Under the pieces are notes generated by a model. The model saw only the letters and a list, made by a program, of their open reading frames with translations. It was not told where the DNA came from and did not search any database. From the NCBI RefSeq assembly GCF_028372415.1, contig NC_092872.1:17946479-18010478 (forward strand): DNA of 64,000 nucleotides, written 5' to 3'. This document shows positions 34,613 to 46,538 of the stretch, in pieces; position 1 is the stretch's first letter, and each line of letters starts with the position of its first letter. The position numbers and the translations under genes are program-made. Source of the stretch: Notamacropus eugenii. Its lineage: Eukaryota > Chordata > Mammalia > Diprotodontia > Macropodidae.

Positions 34613-36640
34613 GAAGGACAGAGCCAGCATAGCAGAGTGTAAGCTCATACTCATCTAAGCTCTAAGACAAACTTCTTCAAATACCTCTACAAAGAGAATC
34701 TGAATAAATTTTAGAGGGGCAGAATCCAATAGAAGTCAAAGTGTGGCAGATTTCCAACGCAGGACAGTCTGGAAGTTGGATGGAAAGGATCTGTTGCATG
34801 GGAATGGAGGACTGCAGAGCACACAGGCTGTAACAGCATGTACCCACCATACCAAAACTGAGCAGGAGGCCCTGGGCAGTCTGAACCAGCACCAGAGCAG
34901 ATTCTCAAGCATATTAGCTCAGGAGAGGAGTCCAATGGAACTGAGTGAGAGAGAACCAGAGAGCCCCAGGTAAATGCAACAGCCACTCCTAAGACTTTCA
35001 GCCCACAGATTAAAGGTCTGTCAGTCACCTACTTGAACTTCCTGGAGTAAAGATGGCAGAAGGATTGATAAATGTTATTCCCCTCCCCTTGTTGACCTTG
35101 AAAAAGACAGAATATTTCCTCAGAAAAAATCCTGGAACAGTGGGATCAGCTGTCTCTTAGCCCATGAGGCTAAGAAAATCACAAAGGGGAGTCCCTCTTG
35201 CAGCAGATGAAGGGAACAAGTGCAGGATCAGAGGTGTCCCAGACAGTCCCACTTCAGTGAACCAGAAGGATATCCTAAGCCCCAGGGGGGTGGAGGCCAC
35301 AATCATCAATACCAGGACCCCCGGCATGCCTCAGCATAGCCAGGGGAGTAGGAAAGACACTAGCTTATACAAGGTTCACCAACCACTCAGCTTACCTATG
35401 CTCTAACTCAACAGAGGAGACCTCTTGTGACAAGACCATCCCTCTCCCCACACTTGATTCACAAAGACTCAAGTTCTAAGCAGAAGAATGGTGGGGCTGC
35501 TGTGCCCCAGAAGCAGAGATCCACCTTAAAAATCAGGAAAAGGGTGATTATCATGAGCAAGAAGCAAACCAGAAAAGAAAAGATCATAGAATCTTTCTAT
35601 GGGGACAAGGACCAAAGCAAGAATACCACAGAGGTCAGCATTGAGACTGCACTCCAATCTGAAAATTCAGAAGGGAATATGAACTAGTCTCAAGCCAAAA
35701 GAGCATTCTTGGAAGAGCTCAGGAAGGGTCTTAAAATCCAAATTAGAGAAGTATAAGAAAAACTGACCAATGATCTAAAAAATATGAAAACAGAATTCAC
35801 TGAAGGGAATAACTACTTAAAAAAGAAAATTGGACAAATGGAAAAGGAAGCACAAAGCCTAACTGGAGAAAATAAATTCTTAAAATGAGCAATTGGGCAA
35901 ATGGAAAGGGAGATGCAAAAGTCAACTGAAGAAAACAACTTATTACAAATTAGAATTGGGTGAGTAAAAGCTAAAGACTCTATGAGACATCAAGAATCAG
36001 TCATATGGAATCTAAACAATGAAAAAAATAGAAGAAAATGTAAAATGTCTCTTTGGCAAAATACCTGACCTGGAAAACAGCTTCAGGAGAGAAAAATCTA
36101 AGAATTATTGGGCTACCAGAAAGTCATGATGAAAAAAAGAATGTGGACAATATCTTCCAAGAAATCATCAAGGAAAACTGTTCAGAGGTCATAGATCCAG
36201 AGGGCAAAATAGTCATTGAAAGAATCTGCTGTTCACCTCCTGAAAGGGATCCCAAACTGAAAACACCAAGCAATATCGTTGGTGAATTTCAGAACTATCA
36301 AGTGAAGGAGAAAATACTGCAGGTAGCCAGGAAGAAACAATTTAAATATAGAAGGGCTACAGTCAGGATCACGTAGGATCTTGCAGCTTTTACATTTAAA
36401 GATCAGAGGAATTGAAATATGATATTCTGTAAGGCAAAGGAGCTAGGACTACAACCAAGGATCAACTGCACAGCAAAACTGAGCATAATATTTCAGGCAA
36501 GAAGATGGACATTCAATGAAATAAGGGATTTTCAGACCTTCCTGATGAAAAAGCCAGAGCTCAATGGAAAATTCAGTCTCCAAACACAGGTCTCAAGAGA
36601 CACATAAAAAGGTAAACAGGGTAAAAAAAAGTTTAGCAGA
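34613..36640 (+). mobile_element. L1/HAL1-type element: 5'UTR plus ORF1 only
   Basis: The degraded 5' end (AGAAGGACAGAGCCAGCATA) is followed by a 5'UTR of about 940 bp and an ORF1 pseudogene. The sequence continues only to AAAGGTAAACAGGGTAAAAA just after the ORF1 stop. No ORF2 follows: an AT/CA-rich stretch (36730-36880) and L2 come next. This is either a half-L1 whose 3'UTR is too decayed to read, or a 3'-truncated L1. Confidence 0.8.
35553..36607 (+). pseudogene. ORF1 pseudogene (MSKKQ class)
   Basis: The start MSKKQTRKEK at 35553 is chosen by similarity to 29894 and 11557. The order is an N-terminal basic region, coiled coil (EELRKGLKIQIRE, MEKEAQSLTGENK), RNA-recognition domain (ENLRIIGLPESHDEKKNVDN, LKTPSNIVGEFQNYQVKEKI, KKQFKYRRATVRIT) and C-terminal domain (MIFCKAKELGLQPRINC, MKKPELNGKFSLQ). 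It contains several in-frame stops (for example TAG at 35685-35687) and small indels. Length is near the family norm of about 350 codons. Confidence 0.88.
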
Positions 36641-36729
36641 TCACAGATCATCTGTAGGCATTACAAACATAAGTTGTTTCTATATATTTAGGCATCTCAT
36701 ATAGGCTCAATGGACAGTGGCGGCAACAG

Positions 36730-36880
36730 GGTAATGCAAGTTACATATATATTATACACAGACATAATTATATATGTATTTTCTTACATGGACACATTAT
36801 GTGTGTACATTTATAAGTGTGTGTATCTATATTTATCTATAGCTAAATCCACATCTATATCCATTACACAGACACATATG
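36730..36880. repeat. AT/CA-rich degenerate microsatellite
   Basis: TTACATATATATTATACACA, ATTATATATGTATTTTC and GTGTGTATCTATATTTATC. It sits shortly downstream of ORF1, as in two other copies of the ORF1-only elements. Confidence 0.75.
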
Positions 36881-36894
36881 TAGAGATTTAAAAT

Positions 36895-37290
36895 CTCAAC
36901 AGTTGGAAACAGTGGAAACCCCACAAAGGAGAGAGTTATTACAGTCACCCTGAAAAGCGAAGTCTTGAAGGAGCTAGGGATTCCAAAGACAGAAGGAAAC
37001 AGGGACGTTAGCCTGTGCAAATAGATCAATTTGGCTGGAATGTAGGGTGTGTGAGAGATAAATAATGCAAATTCAGGCTAATAAATTTGGAGTTAGATTA
37101 TGATGGACTTCAAGTAGCAAAAAGTTAATTTGTATTTTTATTAAAAGGTAATGTGAAACCATTCTATCTTTTGGGTAGAGGAGTACCATGATAAGACATG
37201 CATTTTAACAGTGCCAATCTGTCATCTATATTAAGAATGTTTTGGAAAAGGAAGTGAAGACAGGGATATCAATTAGGAACCTAGTTAGTT
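36895..37290 (-). mobile_element. L2-type LINE fragment, antisense
   Basis: ATCAATTTGGCTGGAATGTA, GGGTGTGTGAGAGATAAATA, TTGGAGTTAGATTATGATGG and ACCATGATAAGACATGCATT match in order the block at 4120-4345 and the antisense L2 ORF2 tail. Confidence 0.7.
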
Positions 37291-37529
37291 CTCCATCTCT
37301 TGAATTACCTGCTTACATCAGTTATTGCACTCTGCTCATCCACTCAACAGTTTTCAACTACTGAACAACTCATATAATAATAACATTCTTATTTCTTGGC
37401 ATTCCTTTGCAAATCCTTATCAAATTAATTTTCCCACTCATCAGCAAAGTGGGAAAATTGAGAAGGGAACATTCCTTCTACACTTTAATGGCTGTGTCTA
37501 TACATGTTTATATTTCCCATTCTCTGCTA

Positions 37530-37670
37530 TCATCAACCCCATTTAACACATAAGAACACTAAGGATCAGGTAACTATAGAAACTTTCTTGAGATCATTTG
37601 AAATAGGGTCCATAGGTCCCTAACATCTAGTTCTAAGTTCTTTTTTATAACACTTGACATATGCATTTAT
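37530..37670 (-). mobile_element. MIR/SINE fragment, antisense
   Basis: CATAAGAACACTAAGGATCA and TTGAGATCATTTGAAATAG lead to ATCTAGTTCTAAGTTC. This is a weak antisense SINE core. Confidence 0.5.
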
Positions 37671-38349
37671 CTCTGCACACAAGATAACCGTGGAGCCTGC
37701 AATTATAGATTTTGACCACTAGATGGTGATCTTGCATTAGCAACACAAATGCCTTTGGAATTAATTGGACTTCATTGTTTGGGGGCTGGGTATTGAGAGT
37801 CCTTGAAAAAAGCATAAGTTGGCACTGAGAACTGATGAATGGATGAAGCAGAGTGACAAGGAAAAAGTGATGAATTTTTCAGTCAGCCTCAAAGGAATGG
37901 ATCAGTGAAATTAGAGGCCAGAAATAGAGATGCTACATATTAATTGCATGGAAAGAGAGCATTTTATAAAGTAAAGGAAGCAGGATAGTATGATAGAAAA
38001 ATCTTTTGTTTTACTTCAGAGTAATTTCCATTATGCTATGTGATTACTAATTCCTAGATCTTCCATTAATTATTTTTATCACTTCAGAATAGTTATTTGA
38101 CCTCTTTGTAGGATAGTTGTAAGGGCAAAGAGGAGATCACTCATTTATTGAGCCTGGAGCAGAATTTATTACGATTCAGCTGGGGTGTAAAAAATAAAAA
38201 AAAAGCAGGGTTAGCAATCATGTTGTCACACAAAACAAAAAAAATTGACTAATTAAGAGAAAGGAACAGAGATTACATTTTGCTAAAACGTATCACAAGC
38301 AATGAAGTAATAGAAACACTAGGCATATGCACCAAATGGCAGAGCATAA
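37671..38349. other. unassigned sequence
   Basis: Nothing recognised; stop-dense on both strands. Confidence 0.45.
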
Positions 38350-38560
38350 TTTTTTTTAGCTTCTGGGAATATCAATTTGTTTATTTTACACTGCTATTTT
38401 TTCTCAATTACATATAAATAAAAAATTTACATTTATTTTAACATATACTTTGATTTCCATATTCCTTTCCTTTCTCCTCCCCTTCTCCCTGCTTGAGAAG
38501 GCAAGCAATTTGATATAGATTATACATGCAAATGAAATCCTAAATAATTAGTGAGTCCAA
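38350..38560 (-). mobile_element. L1/HAL1 3'UTR end, antisense
   Basis: TTTCCATATTCCTTTCCTTT, CTTGAGAAGGCAAGCAATTT and GATATAGATTATACATGC form the reverse complement of the marsupial L1/HAL1 3'UTR motif 'TGTATAACCTATATCAAATTGCTTGCC'. Confidence 0.7.
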
Positions 38561-38564
38561 AAAC

Positions 38565-39290
38565 TAAAAGCAATCAATAGCAATGTAAAATAAAATGATC
38601 ATGATGAAAAAGCATACCAAAATTTCTGGGATGCAGTAAAGCAGTCCTTGGCAGAAACATATCTTTACAAATATATGTTAAACAAAAAAGAAAAATACAA
38701 AACAAATTAACTGGACATGTATGTTCAAAAAACATAGAAACCCAACAAATAAACAAATATAATCACAAAAGAAGAGATATTAAAATTTAGAGGTAAAAGA
38801 CATATTAGAAATAAAAGTTCCATAGAAATGATAAGTAAAACTAAAACCTAGTTTTTGAATATGTTAATAAAATTCATAAACCTTTACCTAATCTAAATTT
38901 TTTAAAAAGAGATCAGAAAAATGAATCAATTAAATAGAAAATGAACAAGGAAAAACCACAGCAACACCAGAAGAAATAAAGAATAATAATCAGGACATTA
39001 TATACAGTTATTTGCAGACAAAACTAAAACCACCAAAAAAAAAAAAAAACAAACCTGAGGAATACCTTCAAAAATATATAATACTCAAATTATCTGAAGA
39101 CCAGTTAAAGATCTTGAATAACCCAATTTCAAACTAGGAAATAAATTTAGTTGTAAAGGAACTATCAAAGGAAAAAGAATCGCTGGTCCTGATGGATTCA
39201 CAGGACAATTCTATCAAACTTAAAAAAAAACAAAAAACAAAAAACAAAAACCAGTATCTATACTCACAAATTATTTTCAAATATTGAGAA
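38565..39290 (+). mobile_element. old L1 ORF2 fragment (endonuclease/RT boundary)
   Basis: GGATGCAGTAAAGCAGTCCT (the typical ORF2 region before the RT) leads to the first RT motif AGPDGFTGQFYQT at 39183-39220. A-rich and stop-ridden; no intact domain. Confidence 0.8.
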
Positions 39291-39294
39291 ATGT

Positions 39295-41000
39295 CCTAAG
39301 TGAATCCTTACTCCTCTTCATGCTTCTCTTGATTCTTGTCCTGGAAATTGAAATTTTCTATATAAATCTGGTTTTTCCTCAGTATGAATGACTCTAAGAC
39401 CTCTATATCATTGAATGACCATTTATTTCCTAGAAGTATTATACTCAGATTTGCTGGGTAGGTGATTCTTGGTTTCAATCCCAGTTCCTTTGACCTCTGG
39501 AATACCCCATTCCAAGCCCTTCCATCCCTTAATGTTGAAGCTACCAGATCCTGTGTTATCCTGATTGTATTTCCACAATACTCAAATTTTTTTCTTTCTA
39601 GCTGCTTACAGTATTTTCTCCTTGATCTGGGAACTCTGAAATTTGGCCACAATATTCCTAGGAGTTTCTCCATTCAGGTCTCTTTCAGGAGGTGATCAGT
39701 GGATTCCTTCAATATTTATTTTGCCCTCTGGTTCTAGAATATCAGGGCAGTTTTCCTTGATAATTTCATGGAAGATAATGTCTAGGATCTTTTTTTGATC
39801 ATGGCTTTCAGGTAGTCTCATAATTTTTAAGTTGTTTCTCCTAGATCTTTTTTCCAGGTCAGTTGTTTTTCCAATGATATGTTTCACATTATCTCCTATT
39901 TTTTCAAACTTTTGGTTTTCTTCACTAACTGCTTGGTTTATCTCATAGTCATTCATTTCCCTGAACTGAATTCTCTCTATCTGTGAGACAGACAGGGCTT
40001 TTGAACCTTCTCCATTTGGCTAATTCTGCTTTATAAAACCTCTTTCTCCTCATTGGCTTTTTGGAGCTCTTTTCCCAATTGAGATAGCCTCTTTTTAAAG
40101 GTGTTATTTTCCTCAGCAATTTTTTGGTTCTCCTTTAGTAAGCTGCTAACGTGTTTTCTAAGCTCTTCTATTGCCTGAGCCCCATTTAAGTTCCTTTTGG
40201 AGCCTCTGGAGGCAGGGGCCTTGACTACCTCTGACAGTAAACCTTGTGCTTCCTCATCTGAAAGGATGGGGGGAGACACCTGTTCACCAAGAAAGCAACC
40301 TTCTATAGTCTTATATTTTTTCCCTTTTTTGGACATTTTTCCAGCCAGTTACTTGACTTCTGAGTTTCCTCTGCAGAACCACCTTGCCTCCAGTTCTACC
40401 AAGCCAGCACTGGGGGCTGAGTTTCAGATGAGCTGCTTCAAACCCTCAGGGGCTTTAGATGAGGGCAGAGCCTCTATTTAGCGTGAGATTAAGATCAGCT
40501 GCTCAGGTGGGGACAAGGCTTCCACACAGGGCTCAGTTCCCTCAGGGGCTTTCTCATGAGACCTTCAACAATGTATGCAGGCTACTGCCTGCTTTGGGAG
40601 CCCCCATCTTCTGTTCCCTCCAATGCTGCCAACCTGAGTTATGGGGACACCTTGCTCCCTTCTCAACCAGCTGAAAAGACCCTCTCACTGACTTTTAGCC
40701 CCTGTGGGTTGAGGTATCTGTGCTACTGCTGGAGATTCTGTCCCTGAAGCCTGCTTGGTTCTGCTCCTCCTAGTGTCACATGGCCAACGCTGGGCTGGCT
40801 CTGCTCCACATGGTGCGTGACAGACCTTTCCCAGCAGTCTTTCAGCTCACTCTGGGCTAGAAATCTCCTCCACTCCATTGTTCTGTGGCTTCTGCTGCTC
40901 TAGAATTTGTTGAGAGTTCTTCTTTACAGATATTTTATGGGCTGTGGGGAAAGAGGAAGTGTATGTGTGTCTTTCTACTCTGCCATCTTGGCTCTGCCCT
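39295..41000 (-). mobile_element. HAL1/L1-type element: 5'UTR plus ORF1, cut after the ORF1 stop
   Basis: The 5' end lies at 41000 (reverse complement AGGGCAGAGCCAAGATGGCA), followed by a GC-richer 5'UTR of about 660 bp and ORF1 (39308-40336). The element ends within about 20 bases of the ORF1 stop, with no ORF2, spacer or A-tail. It abuts the old plus-strand L1 fragment. ORF1 begins MSKKGKKYKTIEG and is about 1.03 kb with frameshifts: open pieces 40031-40336 (N-terminus, coiled coil), 39696-39956 (coiled-coil end and start of the RNA-recognition domain) and 39308-39673 (RNA-binding and CTD). Confidence 0.87.
39308..40336 (-). pseudogene. ORF1 pseudogene (MSKKG class)
   Basis: It encodes the L1-type RNA chaperone in three frames. 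The N-terminal 101 codons read MSKKGKKYKTIEGCFLGEQV and lead into the coiled coil. The middle part has VKHIIGKTTDLEKRSRRNNLKIMRLPESHDQKKILD, the start of the RNA-recognition domain. The last part has RITQDLVASTLRDGRAWNGVFQRSKELGLKPRITYPA, the C-terminal domain. There are at least two frameshifts. Closest in the window to the copy at 55981-57019, with which long stretches are nearly identical. Confidence 0.9.
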
Positions 41001-41002
41001 GA

Positions 41003-41170
41003 GTACCTATTATATGTAAGGCATTTTGCAAAGCACTTTAAATTATCTTATTTTATCCTCACAACAAAGGAATAAAGGTACTATTTTAAGCCCCATTTTA
41101 CAATTGAGGAAACAATGATTTGCCCTGTTTAAATGTTTTGCCCTTAGTTTCTGAGGTCTCATATAAACTC
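41003..41170 (-). mobile_element. MIR/L2-type fragment, antisense
   Basis: GAGTACCTATTATATGTAAG, CATTTTGCAAAGCACTTTAA, TTATCCTCACAACAAAGGAA and TACAATTGAGGAAACA give the antisense MIR-type order. Confidence 0.75.
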
Positions 41171-41261
41171 AAGTTTTCCTCACTTCAGCCTATGATTCTA
41201 ATTTTCATTATAATATTTCCCTTAACTTCTGAACTATTAACAGCTCATTGTGTATGTCTGT

Positions 41262-41335
41262 CTGTCTGTCTCTGTATATATATATGCATATATATATATA
41301 CATATATATACATATAATATATATGTATGCATATA

Positions 41336-41372
<37 letters not shown>
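41262..41372. repeat. (TG/TC)n, (AT)n and (AC)n compound microsatellite
   Basis: TGTCTGTCTGTC is followed by palindromic AT/TATG runs and then a perfect (AC)n from about 41337 to 41372. Confidence 0.95.
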
Positions 41373-41374
<2 letters not shown>

Positions 41375-41375
41375 G

Positions 41376-41560
41376 AGAACAAGCTGTGTGATCCCGGGCA
41401 AGTGCGTTAACCTGTTTTAGCTCTAGTTTCCTCATCTATAAAATGGCAACACTCATAACACTTACCTTACTAAGTTGGTTGGAGAAACAGAGAAGAATAG
41501 CATTTTTCAAAGTCCTTTGTAAAGTCTAAAGTTCTATATAAATATTCCTCATTATTATTG
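41376..41560 (+). mobile_element. tRNA/MIR-type SINE, 5'-truncated
   Basis: AAGCTGTGTGATCCCGGGCA, TAGTTTCCTCATCTATAAAA, TGGCAACACTCATAACACTT, GTTCTATATAAATATTCCTC and ATTATTATTG. The tRNA head is missing. Confidence 0.78.
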
Positions 41561-41639
41561 TATCAACTTCCTAAAAAAATCTACCTTTCTTCCTAATTTC
41601 CCCATATCTATTAAAGGTAACACCATCCTTTAAGTCATC

Positions 41640-42300
41640 CAGGCTTGAATCTAAGAATTGTTGTTTAATCTTTATTCTCCTTCACTCCCTACCCCAACTA
41701 AGCAGCTTTCAAACCCCTTCAATTTTGCCTATGTCCATGTTTTTCTTCTCCATTGCCATAGGCCTGTATCAGCACTCACCTTACATATTTCAATTGCCTC
41801 CTTTTTTTTCTTTCTGTCTTCTTCAATCTTCTCTTTGCCTTCTTCAATCCATCTCCTAAACAGCTGCCAAGATACTATTTCAAAAGCACAGATATGACCA
41901 TTTTACTCCCCTTCCTCAAATGATGTAATGACTCCCTATTGGCCTATGCTATAAAATGTGAACTCCTCATTTTAGTATATAGAGTCCTTCCCAATCTGGC
42001 TTCAGCCTATTTGTCTAGGCATATTACACATCATTCCCGTTAATAAACTGTACTTTCCAACTAACTCAACCTTCTTCTTATGCTTTGCACGCAGCTATCC
42101 ATTTCCTATTTCTGTCTCATTATGCCTTTAATGTATTACCTCCTTACTTTTCTCACACAGAATCCTTGGTTTCCTTCAAGACTCAGTTAAGGATTCACCT
42201 TCTATAGCAGTCTTTCTTGATCTTCCCAGATGTAAATTCCTCTTTTCCCTCAATTACTTTTTACTTATTTTGTATGCATTTACATATGTGAATGTTGTTC
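41640..42300 (+). mobile_element. L2/CR1-type LINE 3' region
   Basis: CAAAAGCACAGATATGACCA, TGACTCCCTATTGGCCTATG, AGAGTCCTTCCCAATCTGGC, TGGTTTCCTTCAAGACTCAG and GTCTTTCTTGATCTTCCCAG lie in the order of the ORF2 C-terminus and 3'UTR of an L2-class LINE. Frames are broken (best 79 codons at 41658-41897). Confidence 0.72.
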
Positions 42301-42369
42301 TCTGAGAGGGACAATAAGCGCCTCTGTTTGTGAACCCGTAATGACTGACCCTTAGTAACTGCACACTGA

Positions 42370-42540
42370 CTGAATCAATAACCCCGGGAGGTTGGTATCA
42401 GGAGTCTTGTTATCCCCATTTATAGATAAGAAAACTAAGGCTCAGAGAGGTTAAGGATCTACTCATGGTTACCCAGCAAGTGTCAAGTACAAAACTGGAT
42501 CTGTCTTCCTGAAACAAGTTCAGTCCTCTGTTACATCAAT
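42370..42540 (-). mobile_element. MIR-type SINE, antisense
   Basis: TTATCCCCATTTATAGATAA, GAAAACTAAGGCTCAGAGAG, GTTAAGGATCTACTCATGGT and TACCCAGCAAGTGTCAAGT. Confidence 0.82.
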
Positions 42541-43785
42541 CTGCTTTTCAATACAGGCGCATTTTACTTGAAGAAAACACACATTCAAAATGAATTTACA
42601 AATCAGGAAAATTGGATATGATTATATGCTTTCCAAATGGATTCACTGTCAGTTCCCATTAAATATTCAGCTCTCCTGGTGCATTTAAAATGATTAAACT
42701 TTAAAAAATTCAATTTGCACAAAACTTTTTGAGAAGACATCTACGAACAAACAACAGAATATATCTTTCAAACCTGCTGGGATCAAACATGCTTTTAAAA
42801 TATCCAGAAAAAAAAAGCAGTTTACAACATAGTTGAAAGCCATGTTCTCAAACTATTGGAACCTACTTGGGTGGTAGATATGAAATCTTAGATGTTTTTA
42901 AGCAAATGCATGCACTCACCAACTTGGTTTTCAAGGACCAGGAAAGAGGAAGGATTTGAACTTTAAAAATGGGGTGGGGAAAGCTGAAAAAAAAATGATT
43001 GCCAAGGGAATATTTTCATTTTTCTTATTCAGAAAGTTAAAATAATTGATTTAGAGCTGTTAGAGTCCTTATAGGTTGCATAGTAAGTACAATTACCTCA
43101 ATCGAACTATGAAAAAATAATTAGAACCACTGAGATCAAGTAACTTGACCAAGATCATCATGGTAATATGAATCATAATTGGAGTAAGAATATTAAAATG
43201 CTGTACTCTTATGTCAAAACTACAACATGTTGCCTCATAAAGAATACAAGACTACTGGTTAAAGATGATTACTGAATTTGTGATTTTATTGGTATAAGAA
43301 CACATAGTTTCAGAAACTCTACCAATTCAGGTTTGCTTTTTCTTTGCAAGTTATAATCTTAGAATATTATCCAGAACACTGAGAGGTTAATTGATTTGGC
43401 TTTCACAGGCAGCATTTGTGAAAAGCAGAACTAAAATTCAAGTTATGTAGGTTTTGAGGCTAACTCCCTAACAATTATCCCACCCTGCTTCTGTAAGATT
43501 ACTGATGATTAAGAGATGTTTAAGGCAGCAAAAATACATATGATGTTATACATTTTGTAAATTCTATCTATTTTCCTGCTCAACAATGAGTCCCTCTTTT
43601 TTCTTTCCTCCTGTCCATCCACTGACACAATAACTTACATTCTTTTTCTCCATCATTTTGTTCCTTATGATGAATCCAATTAGTGTCACTTTGATATGTA
43701 GCATATATCTTTGAATGCTTAAAAGAAATAATGTATAGAAAGGATTTTATAAGACATAAAGTACTTTGCAAATATGATGTTATTA
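42541..43785. other. mostly unassigned; SINE scraps inside
   Basis: 43085-43230 and 43370-43500 show antisense SINE-like cores (CAAGTAACTTGACCAAGATC; GAGAGGTTAATTGATTTGG). 43750-43785 looks like a plus-strand SINE tail (AAAGTACTTTGCAAATATGA), running directly into the trinucleotide tract. The rest is unrecognised. Confidence 0.5.
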
Positions 43786-43791
43786 TAACTG

Positions 43792-43826
<35 letters not shown>

Positions 43827-43911
43827 GCTACTACTACTACTACTACTACTATGACTACTACAACTACTCCTATGATGATGAGTTCTACTACTATTACTAC
43901 TACTACTACTA

Positions 43912-43943
<32 letters not shown>

Positions 43944-43978
43944 ACGACTATGACTACGACTATGACTACGACTGCTGT
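43786..43978. repeat. (TAC)n and (TACGAC)n trinucleotide tract, about 190 bp
   Basis: Near-pure CTA/TAC units with scattered TGC and ATG variants run to about 43920, interrupted at 43864-43891. A regular hexamer array CTACGA (with CTATGA variants) follows to 43975. Low-complexity frames are open on both strands (minus 43580-44023, rich in valine; plus 43731-44033, rich in threonine). These are repeat translations, not genes. Confidence 0.97.
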
Positions 43979-44439
43979 TGTTACCTCATTCTTATCACCA
44001 TTTGTCAAGGGACTCATATGCAAATGGTCTTAGAACAAGTTGCTTTCCTGCTATCGTTATTTTTATAATCAGATTTCCATGAATTGTTGAACAGGTAGGT
44101 AAAATGAGGGTTTTTATAGTTAAGTAATAGATTAACATTCAAATTCATCTTTTGCAAACTCACTGAAATGTCTTTAATAGATATATGACAGGAACAATAA
44201 GTACCTGATTCCATTCCCACATATTTTTGATCTTCTGGATCACATTTTTTGAGCATTGAAATCTTTTTCATTCAATATTGGTAAGAGATTAGGATAATTA
44301 GTATGATGTCATCTATTGAAAGCATGGTTTTTAAATTTTAAAAATCAATATTATATCCATGTGATTGTGGGCAACTGTTCATTCTGTGATAATGTTCATT
44401 TTAGTAAAGTTTATTGGTTGAGATCTTTTGGTTTTTTAA

Positions 44440-44685
44440 TGTTGTTGCTCAGTCATTTTCAGCTGTGTCCAACTCATCATGATGCCAATTGGTGTTTTCC
44501 TGGCAAAGATGCTGAAGTGGTTTGTCATTTCCTTATACATCTTACTTTACAGATGAGCAAACTGAGGCAAACAGAGTTAAGTGATTTGACCGGAGTCACA
44601 AAGCTGGTAAGAGCTTGAGTATGGACTATAATTTAAGTCTTCCAGATGACAGTCTTGATGCTTTAGTTGCTGTGCTACCTCGCAT
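44440..44685 (-). mobile_element. tRNA-derived SINE with RTE-like tail, antisense
   Basis: GTTGTTGCTCAGTCATTTTC, GTCCAACTCATCATGATGCC, TTTTCCTGGCAAAGATGCTG, CAGATGAGCAAACTGAGGCA and GTTGCTGTGCTACCTCGCA give the full antisense order of the family at 212-468. Confidence 0.88.
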
Positions 44686-45717
44686 ACTATTTTAGGCCAA
44701 ATAAGGCTTTTATTTCTAGTATAGTGACTTATCTTCTGTTTGTGCAAGGAACTGAACTTCTGATATATAGTTCTTACTACCAGAGTATGTCTTTCATTAA
44801 TTCACAAAATACAATCAATTTTCCCCCAACTTCTGAAGATATATAACATAGTTTTCAAATTTCCTTACATAATCTATTTTGGCCCTGAGTTCCATTGTCT
44901 TAAGGCTAATCTTTCTCTAATTTTTGATAGTTATGACCTAGTTCTGACTTGCAATAATTAACTTTTCTATTTCTACAAAGAAAAACACGAGTAAATTATT
45001 CCATAGCCTACAACCAGTATTTTCAATTATATTTAACAAATAAAATGGGATACAACTGTTATCAAATATTATTGTTGCTTAGTGACATAACTTCTTTAGC
45101 ATTATTATTTAAGTTTTGTGTGTTATTTCCAAAATTATTTCTGCAGATCTCTACCCTATTTGTCATGTTCCTTGATAATTTTTACTGATTGCTTTCTTTA
45201 TTTTGTCATGGTATCACCTTTATCCACTGATCTAATATGATTTCTGGAATGAAATCTATATCATTCCTTGTCATATGTTAAGAAGTTTTTGCTTATTGAA
45301 TCTAAACCACTTTTAGATATGCTTGGAGAAAGATTCAATGAGAGAAGGAGACATTTTGTTTACTTGTTTTGGTGAATTCATATAACTTCATGTCATCCGC
45401 TTAAATTGCTAATGAGATGTTTTATTCAATTTCTTTGATTTGGATGCAATCTTTATTTCTACTTAGTAGACATGATAACTGATATGAGTAGGCAAAACCA
45501 TAATGAATTTATATTTGCTCCCTAAAAACATATTATGATATGGATAAAATGCTTTAATTAGAGAATGATTTCTCATATGGATATCAGATGTTCTAGAATT
45601 CTCACTATACATGAGTCTATTTTATGTGTTTGTAGTTTGTGAATAAGTCATCTTTATGGAATTGGGTCAAAGCCAGTATAATATTCAGGAAAGGAAACAC
45701 ACATGTTTGACATTCCT
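44686..45717. other. unassigned sequence, possibly very old antisense L1
   Basis: T-rich strand with phrases reminiscent of antisense L1 (for example TTTTTGCTTATTGAATCTAA near 45287), but too decayed to assign. Confidence 0.4.
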
Positions 45718-46538
45718 ATGCAGTTGTTTCTTTTTTTTTTTAATATACAATTTATTTTTCAGTTCTTAACATTCACTTCCACAAGAATTTGAATTCACAA
45801 TTTTCTTCCCATCTCTTCCCATCCCCCATCCCAGGACAATATGTACTCCATCCCTCCCCAACTTCTTCATGTCTACCCTTCCTTGTACCCTTCTTCCATT
45901 CCCCTTCCCCTCTATTTTCCTGTAGGGCAAAAATGATTTCATACTCCATTACCTGTATAGCTTAATCTTCAGTTGCATGCTAAAACAAGTTTTAGCGTTC
46001 CTTTTTAAGTTTTGAGTTCCATATTCTCTCTCTCACTCTGCACCCACCCTCATTGAGAAATAAGAAATTCAATATAGGTCATACATGTGTAACAATGCAA
46101 TGCACTTCCATAATATTTATGTAGTAAAAGACTGAGCACATTTCACTCTGTGCTATCCTGCCCTTTATATAATCCATTCTCTCCCATGACTTGTCCACCC
46201 ACAATAGTGTTTGCTTCTGATTATCCTCCTTCTCCAATCCCCTTCCCACTTGCCTTCCTGCCGGGTAAAATGGATTTCAATATCCAATTGAGTGTCTGTT
46301 ATTCCCTCCTTAAACCAATTACCATAAGAGTAAGGCTCAATTATTTCCTTTAATGTTCGCCCTCTTCTCCATTATAGAAGCTGTTTCTTTCCTCTTTTAT
46401 GAGAGATGATTTGCTACATTCTAGTTCTCCCTTTGTCTTACTCCTAGTACATTCCATTCACTTGTAATTTTCATTTTTAGATATTTTTCCTTCATATTCA
46501 GCTCACCCTGCACTTTTCTGTATGTATATACACACAAA

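Noticed and set aside
39281..41005. ATTGAG / GAG repeat as a TSD of the element at 39295-41000
   Set aside because: Only three bases match and the left copy is better explained as part of the older L1 ORF2; there is no A-tail at that end.
43580..44033. 147-codon poly-valine and 100-codon poly-threonine reading frames
   Set aside because: They are translations of the TAC/CTA microsatellite, open only because the repeat has no stops in those frames; no start context, conservation or neighbouring exon supports a gene.
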